Assembly (NCBI GenBank): GCA_024509875.1
Contig: JAMPIV010012257.1
Span: 124,001 to 188,000 of the forward strand
DNA from: Oreohelix idahoensis
Lineage: Eukaryota > Mollusca > Gastropoda > Stylommatophora > Oreohelicidae
DNA length: 64,000 nucleotides
Reading direction: 5' to 3'
The translations under genes and the position numbers were made by a program. The notes below the pieces were generated by a model. It was not told the DNA's origin, ran no database searches, and saw only the letters and a program-made list of their open reading frames with translations. Positions 30,673 to 42,631 of this stretch are shown in pieces; position 1 is the stretch's first letter, and every line of letters starts with the position of its first letter.

Positions 30673-31748
30673 AAAATATTTTTTTCTTTTTATTGTTATT
30701 TTGTTGTTGTTTGTACATTTAATTGTAATCGATCCGCTAATGACATTATCAGTTTGCGACAAACGACTCCAGGGCACAGAAGGCGGATTTCATTATTCAG
30801 TATATTACACGGAAAGTTAATATTTTTTGTTTCTGTTTTATTTTTTTTAAATTTGGTAAGAGTTGTAAATTACATTTTTTTTCAATGTAGTGTCAGTTGC
30901 GTGTATGTCTGTGCACGCGCGTGCGATGGTGTGTGTGTGTGGAGAGGGAGGGAGGAGAAGTTTCAATATTTCTCTCTAGAAAGACAATCTTGTTGGAAAA
31001 AATACACCTAGATTATTTGCAGTGATCGCCCATTTCCCTGATGAAAAAATACCCCCAAAAAATTAATATTCAGTTTAATGTTATTCATTTTATTATTTTT
31101 AAAACTGATTATTGTACTGTCATCGGGAATACACAACTATGCCAAGTTTCAGAGCTATTGCTCATCTGGAAGTGATCGAAAAATCGATTGCAAGATTTGA
31201 ATGTGACATACGTTGCAAGTAAAAGAAAAAAAAGCCTGTAAAAAATGAAGTGTTGGTTATTTCAACACGCCCATCTTGCCAAAGTAGCCTAGTTCAAGAA
31301 ATATCTTTAAAAACGTCTTTAAATAAATACTTTCTTGACGAGAACCTTTCTGCAGTTGGGACCATGGCAGTAAGCAATACAAGCCGAAATGGAGCTTTAG
31401 CAGTTATGTCATTGTCACAGAACATTTTCATGAGTATGACTGATGATAGTGGTTGGTGTGAAGGGTCACTGAACTGATGTTGTAAACACTTGTTTAAGTG
31501 TAACTCAGCTACTGAGTTAATGTCTGACTTTATGTCAACATGGTGTGACTTGTGCATGCGTTGGGAGAAAGCATGTAGTGAAGACAAGTCTGGTGTGACT
31601 GAGTTATTCTGTGTTTGACAGCCGAGCTGGGCGCTCGAGTCTGTGATTTGGAAACCGAGCTGTAAGCTGGTATTTTGTGACTGAAAGGATCCATAGTTGT
31701 GATTATGATATTTATGCTGTGATAGATTCTATCCACTTATTTCTTAAT
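30673..31748. other. Unassigned stretch
   Basis: AT-rich, with a short GT/GC run near 30902-30945. Frames on both strands around 31250-31590 show no recognisable domain. Confidence 0.45.
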
Positions 31749-32074
31749 GGCGATGTGTTTCTCGCCTAGAGACGCCCCTGTTGGAGCCATATAAGTATGT
31801 TCACGGAGAACATTATAAGGTGACGTTTTTCCACCTTGGAGCTACGGAGGAGTAAGGCGACGCGTTTCCCGCCTTGTAGCTAGAATAGATAAAGTACAGG
31901 CGAAGTGTATTTTCCCGCCTGGAGAGGATTCTTTGAATCTATATGGCGATGTTCATGCCGCCTATCACTAATGATATGTGATATACACCTGGATGGTGTT
32001 GTATTAATGCGAGGGTGTTTTTCCGCACGTAGAGTGTTTGAAGGATTATTGTGTGCGAAGAGTGTAGGCCGCAC
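31749..32074 (+). other. Array of seven short GC-stem hairpins
   Basis: Seven stem-loops occur in 326 bp. Their stems are GGCGA/TCGCC (31749-31766), AAGGTG/CACCTT (31817-31837), AAGGCG/CGCCTT (31854-31875), CAGGCG/CGCCTG (31897-31921), GGCG/CGCC (31945-31962), TGCG/CGCA (32008-32027) and GTGCG/CGCAC (32053-32074). Most loops share a GTGTTTTC-like sequence (ACGCGTTTCC, AAGTGTATTTTCC, AGGGTGTTTTTC). The spacers are unrelated. An AATAAA follows at 32225-32230. I do not know the element or its function; it could be the transcribed part of an unrecognised LTR. Confidence 0.6.
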
Positions 32075-32293
32075 CAAGGACATTCTGTACATTGTTATTG
32101 TGTAGTCGGAGAGACTGTGTATGAATACTGTAGTTCGTTATGCCGTACAAGCAGTGTTAGCCTAAGTATTGGTTCAGTGTTGTGACAAGAAGTTTGATAT
32201 CCAGGACATGTATGTGAATGTTCTAATAAATGTTATGGAACTGTAACCAGTGGCGTTGTGTTACTGCATACCCCTGGCATTGTTGATCATCTA

Positions 32294-35243
32294 TGTCACG
32301 TAGACAGTGACTTAATTTATTTTTCCATCTCGTCTCAATGTTATTACTCTTTAATGTTCTGTTTTCCTATACATTTTGTTTCTCTTTGCTTTGCTACCTG
32401 TGTGGCCCAATTGTTTTCTCCTTCTCAAACCCCACCCGAGGTTGTTTACGTTCGAGCCTGCAGCGGTCAGCGAACGATAATGTTACGTCAGCACACCTGG
32501 CCTGATCAGAAGAACGTCTGTTACGCTTAAAGTGTTAGAACGAGCCAAAGACGGTTTCTGTGAAAGAAACGGTTCGTTAGCGGCGGGTACCCTCCGTGGT
32601 CTGAACAGGGGAATTTCTCTGGTCGCTTTAAAACGTTTGATCACAAGCGGCTAGTACCCTTTAAGGCCTGGGTAACGAGTTTGATCTGTTTCAGGGGGAG
32701 ATAACAATCGCGGTCAGTTTGTGGGTTGTTTGCCCTTAGATGAGCAAAGAGCACATAATATTATGATTGTCTCTCTGGGGGAATTTTCGCAAAGTAGTTG
32801 CTTCTGAAACCTTTGTCTTACCCGTTATTACGCATTACTCCGATACATCTGTAGAATAAGGCTATGCAGGTGTCCTGGGTAGAATGGTTTGTAAGCTATA
32901 AGACTTGAAATTTTACTACGTCAAACACACTCGTAGGATTTCCTGGCCCGAGATGGACCATCATGAGATTAGGCAGACTTTAACAGAACTAATAAAATGT
33001 TAAGGCCTTTCTCTAGTCATTTTTCGGGGTGAGTTGACCTATCTTATAATATGATATATTCATGTTACAGAGTTATATTTATATCTGATAGGGAGGTGAC
33101 ATCATCTAGTAATTTAATTCAGTGATAGTGTTGTGCCGTATTCAGCCTTTATTAAGTGGTGTTTAAGCTGTTTTTGGTTTATCATGGGTTAAATGTTAAA
33201 CTTATAATAACACTCACTAGGCGTAGAATAAGTCCACAGATGCTTATTATGGGTTAAGAATAGGCATTAACTGTCATTTCTGTAAGATAACGTCAGAGGT
33301 GGATTATTCACTTAAACACTGAATTATAGGAGATAGTCGCTTATTCCTTGTGGATAGATATTTTTAGTGGCTGGGGAGAATCATTTTATGCTTACTTGTG
33401 TAGCTAGACTCTAGCCATAACTTTCACAAGAGCAGCCACCAGCCATAGAAAACATTTTACCTTATGACTCAGTCACAACTGTATTATAGCAAGAACATTG
33501 CATTTTCTATGTACTCATTTGTGGGATATTAATATTTTGTTTCCCCAAAGGGACATATGACTTATTTGGTAATGTCAAATGCTGTAATCTGTTTATGTAA
33601 ATTCATTTAATGTTGTAAGATGAATAAGCATATTCATTTAACTGTAACTACAGGTTAGGTTTCCTGTATGTTGAGATTGGGAGAAGAGGAGTAGATTTTT
33701 GATGTCAGAACATTTACTGACAGGTACCTGGGGGTGCAAAAGATATTCAGCCAATGCGGGCGCGTGTTGATAATTGATATTTTTAAGGAACGGGAGACAT
33801 GGTTAAAGACAGCCCTAAACTATCATAGCAATAACTACAATAAATTTAATCCCATAGTGGAGCGAAACGTTCTGTATAAAGTTAGTGTGATTTATTATTT
33901 GCTTGAAGTAAAAGGGTGTCTCTTTTTGGGTCTCAGTTTCAGGGAGACCGAATCGCTAGAGCAGACTTCAGTCAGGCGAAGAAAGTCATATACTCTTCGA
34001 TCTAGAGGGTTTCTGAATACCGCTAGCGTAACGAATAGTCAACCCCGTTCCTGAATCAAAACCCCTTTTTGTCAACGCCAAGTTAAGCTCACGCAGTGCA
34101 ACGGAGCCAACGCAAAATCTGGAATCGCCAAATGCAGTAGTAGTTCTCTACTCGCCTATTGGATTACCAGCCAGAGCATCGCGGCTTCCAGAATATCAAA
34201 ACCGCCCAGCATGCCTATAGCAGAATTCCATATCACCCGCCTTTTTGTGCCTAAACGGGGCACCCAGCAAACCACAGCCAAACCAGTTTAAACAGGATTT
34301 ACAGCCAAGCAGAGCCTAGCGCCGGATAAGCGCGCCTGGGTCTCTTTGTTCTCAAGTGACTTCTTCGGGTGTATTTTCTGGATACTTAAAACCTCGCACG
34401 TATGAGCAGCCATCTATGGACAGAGTTCCAGCCCCCCTCACGCCATTAGAGGTCACCAACGTTTAGCACCAACAAAGAAAGTTTTGTAGGCTAGTCCCTC
34501 ACGAAGGATCTACATGTAATATACTTTCTGGAGCTAGCTTTTGGTCCCACGACCGCGGACAGGCTGTCGCTCAGTTTGTTTATTCGATCAGCAGGAGATA
34601 AATAGAGTCTTCCAGACCACCTCGCGCAATTAGGGAGGAATCACCAATGATGGCGCCTATACAGTGATTTTTTTCAGGTTAATTCCATCACCCATAGAGG
34701 ATATGTACGAAAAAACCACTTACTGGAGCTATTTCATCTGGTCCCCGAAAACGGACGGACTGACACTCGATTTATTTATCTCTCTGTGTTCTACAGGTTT
34801 TATGAATGGTGATCTGTGTGTGGTTGTTGGTGTATATGATTATTGATGACTATTGATGATTATTTGATTATTGATGTAATTTATGCTGTGTATGATGATG
34901 TGCATTAATTCCATGCTTTTCTTCTTTAATAAAGTTTACACATTTATTAATGCGCTGTTCCCGACCCTTTCATCCATATTTACGTTTTTAGCTCTTTACT
35001 AGAATCTCTATGTTTGATGAGAGAAAAGACTGAGAGCAGGAGATGCTTAGACAATGAAAAGTGAGTTGAGGCTTGGAGAGAGAGATCATTTTGGTAAATC
35101 TTCTTCCAGGTTGTCTCAAGTCCATCTCCTAGTTACACCTTTCTGTGTGTGTAATCTATAACTCTGTCAGTCCACTATCCCTTGTCGATTTCACTACTAT
35201 TGTCCAACTCGACAAATACTCTACACTTTACTCAACCACGACA
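32294..35243 (+). repeat. 5' LTR of element D (2950 bp)
   Basis: Starts TGTCACGTAGACAGTGAC and ends CTCAACCACGACA. AATAAA occurs at 34928-34933, after a GAT/TGATTATTGATG-rich stretch, and TATAAA at 33875-33880. A 106-codon frame (33734-34054) is present in both LTRs, but all eight differences between the copies change an amino acid, which argues against a conserved protein. Confidence 0.92.
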
Positions 35244-35248
35244 ATTAA

Positions 35249-35266
35249 TGGGAGCCCGTCCGAGAT
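35249..35266 (+). promoter_or_regulatory. Primer-binding site of element D (tRNA-Pro-like)
   Basis: TGGGAGCCCGTCCGAGAT matches 15 of 18 bases of the well-known tRNA-Pro primer-binding site TGGGGGCTCGTCCGGGAT. It would prime minus-strand synthesis. Confidence 0.75.
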
Positions 35267-35827
35267 TCTAGAACCCATCTAGTACGACATTTAATATGTG
35301 CTCGATCCGAGGATGAATCTCTCAGAAGATTCTATCTTGATTCTTAGAGTTTAGTGTTCTGCAGATTATAGGAATCGATATCCATAGACATAACGAACTA
35401 TTTCTTTTGGGTGGAAGTCGGAACAGCGTTTTTCTTCACAGCAATCATAAATATTAAGTTACATTTATTGTTCATGCTACACATGAGACAGCCGGTAAAG
35501 GTTGATGGTATCACTGCTGAGTTTTTGGTTGACAAATCTGACGACTATTGTTGAAAAAGTCAGAAAATTTTTTTTTAAGGGTTAATATTTTTTCAGGAGT
35601 AGCTCTTTTAATCTGAGATAAGAAGCTACAGATAGTCAGTTACTAGCTTGCATTTGTACCATGGGAGGGTGTTCATTCGGATGATAGTAACCAATCCTCT
35701 CAATAGCTAAGTACTGACAGAAGTTGGAAACGAATTTGTATTATGATTATAGGATGTTCAATGACATGTAATGGACGTCTATGGAAAAGATAAATTACTG
35801 TCATTTAGTCCGTGTTTCACGCACTTT

Positions 35828-35838
35828 AAAAAAGGGGG
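35828..35838 (+). promoter_or_regulatory. Polypurine tract of element D
   Basis: AAAAAAGGGGG lies five bases before the 3' LTR, the standard position for the plus-strand primer. Confidence 0.8.
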
Positions 35839-35843
35839 CAACT

Positions 35844-38800
35844 TGTCACGTAGACAGTGACTTAATTTATTTTTCCATCTCGTCTCAATGTTATTACTCT
35901 TTAATGTTCTGTTTTCCTATACATTTTGTTTCTCTTTGCTTTGCTACCTATGTGGCCCAATTGTTTTCTCCTTCTCAAACCCCACCCGAGGTTGTTTACG
36001 TTCGAGCCTGCAGCGGTCAGCGAACGATAATGTTACGTCAGCACACCTGGCCTGATCAGAAGAACGTCTGTTACGCTTAAAGTGTTAGAACAGGGAGCCG
36101 CGCTGGTGTAATGGCTTCGGCGTTGTACTGGCGACCAGGTGTTCATGGTTCAAACCCGGGCGTCGGCGTTTGAAGAAATGTTTACGGCCGGAAATTTGAC
36201 TGAATAGCCTGAACGGCTCCTGTGATAAACCCTCTGTGGATGGGAAGGAGCGAAGCTCCTGACCGGGTTGGAAGGAAAGTCTTCAGGTTCCCCAGCCTCG
36301 CAATGACATGTCATTGGGCCGAAGGGCTGAAAGCCCAAGTGCCGCTGGTTAAGGAAAAAAAAAAAAGTGTTAGAACGAGCCAAAGACGGTTTCTGTGAAA
36401 GAAACGGTTCGTTAGCGGCGGGTACCCTCCGTGGTCCGAACAGGGGAATTTCTCTGGTCGCTTTAAAACGTTTGATCACAAGCGGCTAGTACCCTTTGAG
36501 GCCTGGGTAACGAGTTTGATCTGTTTCAGGGAGAGATAACAATCGCGGTCAGTTTGTGGGTTGTTTGCCCTTAGATGAGCAAAGAGCACATAATATTATG
36601 ATTGCCTCTCTGGGGGAATTTTTGCAAAGTTGTTGCTTCTGAAACCTTTGTCTTACCCGTTATTACGCATTACGCCGATACATCTGTAGAATAAGGCTAT
36701 GCAGGTGTCCTGGGTAGAATGGTTTGTAAGCTATAAGACTTGAAATTTTACTACGTCAAACACACTCGTAGGATTTCCTGGCCCGAGATGGACCATCATG
36801 AGATTAGGCAGACTTTAACAGAACTAATAAAATGTTAAGGCCTTTCTCTAGTCATTTTTCGGGGTGAGTTGACCTATCTTATAATATGATATATTCATGT
36901 TACAGAGTTATATTTATATCTGATAGGGAGGTGACTTCATCTAGTAATTTAATTCAGTGATAGTGTTGTGCCGTATTCAGCCTTTATTAAGTGGTGTTTA
37001 AGCTGTTTTTGGTTTATCATGGGTTAAATGTTAAACTTATAATAACACTCACTAGGCGTAGAATAAGTCCACAGATGCTTATCATGGGTTAAGAATAGGC
37101 ATTAACGGTCATTTCTGAAGGTAACGTCAGAGGTGGATTATTCACTTAAACACTGAATTATAGGAGATAGTCGCTTATTCCTTGTGGATAGATATTTTTA
37201 GTGGCTGGGGAGAATCATTTTATGCTTACTTGTGTAGCTAGACTCTAGCCATAACTTTCACAAGAGCAGCCACCAGCCATAGAAAACATTTTACCTTATG
37301 ACTCAGTCACAACTGTATTATAGCAAGAACATTGCATTTTCTATGTACTCATTTGTGGGATATTAATATTTTGTTTCCCCAAAGGGACATATGACTTATT
37401 TGGTAATGTCAAATGCTGTAATCTGTTTATGTAAATTCATTTAATGTTGTAAGATGAATAAGCATATTCATTTAACTGTAACTACAGGTTAGGTTTCCTG
37501 TATGTTGAGATTGGGAGAAGAGGAGTAGATTTTTGATGTCAGAACATTTACTGACAGGTACCTGGGGTGCAAAAGATATTAAGCCAATGCGGGCGCGTGT
37601 TGATAATTGATATTTTTAAGGAACGGGAGACATGGTTAAAGACAGCCCTAAACTATCATAGCAATAACTACAATAAATTTAATCCCATAGTGCAGCAAAA
37701 CTTTCTGTATAAAGTTAGTGTGATTTATTATTTGCTTGAAGTAAAAGAGTGTCTCTTTTTGGGTCTCAGTTTCAGGGAGACCGAATCGCTAGAGCAGACT
37801 CCAGTCAGGCGAAGAAAGTCATATACTCTTCGATCTAGAGGGTTTCTGAATACCGCTAGCGTAACGATTCGTCAACCCCGTTCCTGAATCAAAACTCCTT
37901 TTTGTCAACGCCAAGTTAAGCTCACGCAGTGCAACGGAGCCAGCGCAAAATCTGGAATCGCCAAATGCAGTAGTAGTTCTCTACTCGCCTATTGGATTAC
38001 CAGCCAGAGCATCGCGGCTTCCAGAATATCAAAACCGCCCAGCATGCCTATAACAGAATTCCATATCACCCGCCTTTTTGTGCCTAAACGGGGCACCCAG
38101 CAAACCACAGCCAAACCAGTTTAAACAGGATTTACAGCCAAGCAGAGCCTAGCGCCGGATAAGCGCGCCTGGGTCTCTTTGTCCTCAAGTGACTTCTTCG
38201 GGTGTATTTTCTGGATACTTAAAACCTCGCACGTATGAGCAGCCATCTATGGACAGAGTTCCAGCCCCCCTCACGCCATTAGAGGTCACCAACGTTTAGC
38301 ACCAACAAAGAAAGTTTTGTAGGCTAGTCCCTCACGAAGGATCTACATGTAATATACTTTCTGGAGCTAGCTTTTGGTCCCACGACCGCGGACAGGCTGT
38401 CGCTCAGTTTGTTTATTCGATCAGCAGGAGATAAATAGAGTCTTCCAGACCACCTCGCGCAATTAGGGAGGAATCACCAATGATAGCGCCTATACAGTTA
38501 TTTTATTCAGGTTAACTCCATCACCCATGGAGGATATGTACGAAAAAACCACTTACTGGAGCTATTTCATCTGGTCCCCGAAAACACTCGATTTATTTAT
38601 CTCTCTGTGTTCTACAGGTTTTATGAATGGTGATCTGTGTGTGGTTGTTGGTGTATATGATTATTGATGACTATTGATGATTATTTGATTATTGATGTAA
38701 TTTATGCTGTGTATGATGATATGCATTAATTCCATGCTTTTCTTCTTTAATAAAGTTTACACATTTATTAATGCGCTGTTCCCGACCCTTTCATCCATAT

Positions 38801-39064
38801 TTACGTTTTTAGCTCTTTACTAGAATCTCTATGTTTGATGAGAGAAAAGAGTGAGAGCAGGAGATGCTTAGACAGTGAAAAGTGAGTTGAGGCTTGGAGA
38901 GAGAGATCATTTTGGTAAATCTTCTTCCAGGTTGTCTCAAGTCCATCTCCTAGTTACACCTTTCTGTGTGTGTAATCTATAACTCTGTCAGTCCACTATC
39001 CCTTGTCGATTTCACTACTATTGTCCAACTCGACAAATACTCTACACTTTACTCAACCACGACA
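35844..39064 (+). repeat. 3' LTR of element D, interrupted by a SINE
   Basis: Same ends as the 5' LTR; AATAAA at 38749-38754. It differs from the 5' LTR by scattered substitutions, a 12-bp deletion near 38585, and the SINE at 36092-36363. Without that insertion it would be about 2936 bp. Confidence 0.92.
36092..36363 (+). repeat. tRNA-derived SINE, family III, with target duplication
   Basis: The head has an A-box-like TGGTGTAATGGC and a B box GGTTCAAACCC (36147-36157). The body holds hairpins GGAGCGAAGCTCC and GGGCTGAAAGCCC and ends in an A-run. AAAGTGTTAGAAC (36079-36091) is repeated at 36364-36376. The 5' LTR has this target once, uninterrupted, near 32528, an exact empty site. The SINE therefore entered after element D had integrated. 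Confidence 0.9.
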
Positions 39065-39069
39065 ATCTA

Positions 39070-39769
39070 CACACACGCCACATCCCATCATCATATACCT
39101 TATATAGTATCCTGACATCTGGGAACATCATCGTTTAAACAGTACCCTGACAGTCATGTTTAGCTGGTTAAGTAAGACGTAATTATATTTTTACTCGTAG
39201 TGTATGCTACGTTTCGACGTAACACGCTCTTTTCAACCATTAACCATATGTGTAGGGATGTCGGTTGTATCGGGGTACCTTATTGTACAGTGTGATATTT
39301 TCTGATTGCGCATGCTTTTTTTTTTTTTTTTTAATACGGATCTGTTTTATTTTTCAAAGATGGTGCTTTGTGACTTTATTAGAGTGTTGTTGGTGACAGT
39401 GAATGCAAACTTGTAGTCTACGTAAAGAATATTTTCTTAGTAAGATATAATAGTTCAAGATATAACGCAGTGGGTTTGTCTTTGCTGACCTTGCTGAAGC
39501 AGCAATAAATAAAGAAAGAAAGAAAAAAAAAAGAAAAAAAAATGAAGGTTTCTGACACGAAAAATTCTTAGGCCAATGCATTTTACACACAAACCAGATT
39601 GGTAAGGAATATCTCTGGTTCGCTTCATCGTGTGGATAGATTGGTAGGGAAGTATGTTTTAGGGTGTCTTTTCTTCTTTGTTTGCATACGCTAGGAGCTA
39701 CTTAATCTAATATTCTCGTCTTTCGTCACTCTCTCAAGATCCACAGAGAATAAGTTAGTAGTTACAGCT
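39070..39769. other. Mostly unassigned; possible PLE-like tail
   Basis: On the minus strand at 39197-39239, GGTTGAAAAGAGCGTGTTAC is followed by GTCGAAACGTAGC, similar in layout to hammerhead-containing tails of Penelope-like elements. No nuclease frame is linked to it. A T-run lies at about 39317-39332. Nothing else is recognised. Confidence 0.35.
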
Positions 39770-39995
39770 GACAACTACGACGGTTTGGCCATGTCTGCAG
39801 AATGGAAGATCAGCTACCACGACAAATATCGGAATCCAAAAGCCAGGGATCCAGACCTCCAGGACGACCCAGAGTTCGCTGGGAGTGAAGGACCGGGGAC
39901 TAGATTGGAACCAGGCCAGGAGAAATACCGCCGATACGACAGTATGGCGTTCTTTCTGGCAAACCTCTACACCGCATGGTAGAAGAACGACTAAG
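39770..39995 (+). pseudogene. LINE C-terminal fragment (family d)
   Basis: Across two or more frames the translation shows RRFGHVCRMED, QIFESKARDP, RPPGRPRVRWE and DWNQARRNTADTTVWRSFWQ, then RRTTK and a stop followed by TAAGTAAGTAA. This is another version of the RRFGHV...RPRGRPRVRW tail of LINE ORF2, different from families a-c. It ends about 65 bp before the SINE tail in which element C sits. Frameshifts show that it is a relic. Confidence 0.6.
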
Positions 39996-40060
39996 TAAGT
40001 AACAGCTGGTGGACATAATATAAACGACGAGCAATATCTTAAAAATATAGTCGTTATAAA

Positions 40061-40074
40061 TAGGTAAAGGTAGT
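40061..40074 (-). repeat. Tail of SINE family I copy 3, cut off by element C
   Basis: TAGGTAAAGGTAGT matches the AGGTAAAGGTAAGG tail of copy 1 in plus-strand reading. The rest of this SINE continues at 50259 with CCCATAGCAGATACTG, beyond element C. Confidence 0.6.
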
Positions 40075-42501
40075 TGTCGTAAATTTATTTTGAGAGAAAA
40101 GAGTCGTAGAAATAGTGGTCCGGTTTAGAGTGGAAAATGATGATGGTAAGCTCAGTGATAGAAAATGTAGAGATTTAATAGTTACTTCACAGCGTGCTGG
40201 AGGAGAGTAAAGACAGACTTATTTACGACAAATCGTGTCTCTCAATCTTCTCTTTCACTCTCCTGGTCAAACAATTATTTGCCAGTTTTCCAGACTCGCA
40301 TCTGCGCGCTCACCGATTTGGTGTTTTCAAACACACACACGACGTTGATACAAACTATATTAAACGAATAGGGGAAATGTTGGGCTTTGGGTATATCCAA
40401 CACACAGAACTAAATGAGTTTAGGTGATTTTATTCACTTTAAACATCAATCACTAAAAATATCAGATATTACATAAATTATCATAAGTACACAAATGCAA
40501 ATAACAAGTTTGGGAGGGGGTGAAGAAGATTGGTATCGACTAAGCCCTTCCCGCTCATTAGACAAAGACAAACCCAGTCCAGAGATAGATAATATCAGGA
40601 ACACGGGTACGTTAACCTAACAGTAAAGTTAATTACTCTGAAAGAGGTGTTACCAAGTTAGGTATAAGTGATAGAAAAAAAAACCTGTTCTTCCCAGCTG
40701 TTCTTCCCTTTACTAAGCAAATGGAAAGGAGGTGGTTTTAAACAGAGTTAACAAATTATCAACTATCCCACTTAAAGGAACAATGTAGGGTATACAGAAA
40801 AGATATATGTTACCAGGTAAGCAAGTTAACAAAATGGTCACACAAAAGAATTAATTTCCTGTCATTCATACACGCGCTAGCAAAGGCCTTCACTCATCTT
40901 GCTCTCACTTACCGATTGTGAAAAAATCTTGCACTCCATAGAATAACACAACAGCAGTTACACCTCAACTAAATGTATGAGTGTTTGTTCAAGTTCTAGC
41001 CCCAGATTATCGGGTAGGCGGTCAGCACATAAAAGGATCCCGTAATCGCTGGAAAATGAATCTGTAGTTGTGTCTCTTTTCTTAATAACAGTTTCTATGG
41101 GAGGGCACGGTCTCTGATACCGGGGTGAGGATGGTGTGGTCTATTTGACTATGCCGCGGATAATAAAATTCTTACGCGTGCTGGTACACTTTATCCGTGA
41201 GGTATGGTTTAAGTCCAGTGAGAAAACTAGTCACATCACTGTTCAGGAAATTATGAATTATCTCTCTGTGTCAGTAAACTAACAAAGCTCGGGCCAGTGT
41301 TCTTCTTCCCGTTACGACTTAAGTTGTTTGATGGTGCGTTAAATTTGTCTTTGGGTGTGCTTTCTTTGCTATAAGTTAGATAGCGGAATTCCAAACATAG
41401 AATCGCCTCAAAGATTAAAAATTTACACAGTCTCAACAAGTTCTGCGTCAGGGGAACTCTACACACTGTTTATGCTTTGCTTTGCTTAGATTGATTTCTT
41501 TATTGCTTTCTTAATGCTGGGATCGCACAGGTTACGATCACTCTGTATGAAAGAAAAAAAAAGACATGTAATATACCGAAAACAAATAACCTTCTAAAGC
41601 GCGATGAATTTCCCGTTAAGCCTATAATACACTCGAGTATTTAATTATGTATTTAATAAACACTGCGCGAATTCTAGTGGTTAAAAACCCACATCTATAA
41701 AACTAGGACTTAACTGAATTTATTAATTATAAATTCCTTCGCGACTTTAAAAGTTAATTTAAGCATCTATTATCTTTTGAAATAATATAATAGATAGATC
41801 ATTATATTTAAAACTGGAACTCTTGAGATGGTTTAATTAAATAGATTTAAATTAACACAAAATCCCTTGAAATAGAATGACTAGACCACTGATCACTTTA
41901 CACAATATATATTTTACCGCTTTGCACAGAATTAGAAATCACTGCAAATATATATAAAATCCAGGGGAAAATCTATAACAAGATTTCAATAAAGCTAGTG
42001 CTTCTGTAAAGGTCTGGCCAGCGAGTGATAACGTGTCTAGTTCTTCATGGTCTATTTAGCTAAAATGAAATGTAAGTTGAGTGGGACATGATAAACTTGA
42101 CAACTTATTTGATCTCACGAACTTTTGGGGATCTGACCGCCAAATCAAGAGAAGAAGCCGCCCCCTGGTCTTCGTATCCGCTCGCTGCTGCCCGTTTCGC
42201 TTTCCCCCGTTCGCTCGGTTCCTCGATTGACACCGAGACGCGAAATTAGCGGCAAGCAACTGCGTCTCGTATCAGGGAAAACTACTGTCTTTGATAGCGC
42301 CGATAGTCTCCCCTAAGATCCCTCGGTCTGTCTCTTTGATCTCGTCGCTGTATCCTACATGAGTCCCGGTGGAATGCGTTCTGGCAAACGAAAAGTTACA
42401 ACAAATGTTCAGGGGTTCTAATGTTATGAAAAGCTAAAGGTCCCTTTAAATCATCCATCATATCAGGGAAAATTCACTTGTCAAACTAGACGTACGTCAC
42501 A
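40075..42501 (-). repeat. 3' LTR of element C (2427 bp)
   Basis: In element orientation it starts TGTGACGTACGTCTAG and ends AATAAATTTACGACA. It matches 47833-50258 almost perfectly. Short frames inside (for example 40194-40427 and 42056-42259) show no domain. Confidence 0.95.
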
Positions 42502-42505
42502 ATCG

Positions 42506-42516
42506 TCCCCACTTTT
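42506..42516 (-). promoter_or_regulatory. Polypurine tract of element C
   Basis: AAAAGTGGGGA on the minus strand, four bases before the 3' LTR. Confidence 0.8.
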
Positions 42517-42631
42517 AGACATGAAACCATTTTTCATGTTTCATTTTTGACAATGGAGGTGACCTGATTGGTGATTTTAGGATGAGTGGTATCTTCAGTT
42601 TGCTCTTCTTCCTCTGTAGACCAGTTTCTAC

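Larger units (their letters stand above)
35244..35843 (+). other. Interior of element D
   Basis: 600 bp between the LTRs, with no open frame of note and no similarity that I can see to gag or pol of A, B or C. It begins with the primer-binding site five bases after the LTR and ends with the polypurine tract. Packaging and dimerisation signals, if any, must lie here or in the LTR. Confidence 0.85.
32294..39064 (+). mobile_element. LTR retrotransposon D: non-autonomous, giant LTRs
   Basis: A 6771-bp element bounded by a perfect 5-bp duplication ATCTA (32289-32293, 39065-39069), with TG...CA ends. The LTRs are 2950 bp (5') and 3221 bp (3', including a SINE of about 285 bp with its duplication). 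The interior is only 600 bp but keeps a primer-binding site and a polypurine tract, so it is a retrotransposon and not a segmental duplication. It encodes no gag or pol. The LTR copies differ by roughly one percent by eye. Strand is set by primer site and polypurine tract. The LTR ends (TGTCACGTA...ACGACA) resemble those of element C (TGTGACGTA...ACGACA). Confidence 0.9.

Noticed and set aside
33734..34054. 106-codon frame inside the D LTRs
   Set aside because: All eight differences that I count between the two LTR copies are amino acid changes and none is silent, which does not fit selection on a protein.
32294..39064. Reading D as a 3-kb segmental duplication
   Set aside because: The perfect ATCTA duplication, TG/CA ends, tRNA-Pro-like primer site and polypurine tract at the expected positions make it an LTR retrotransposon.
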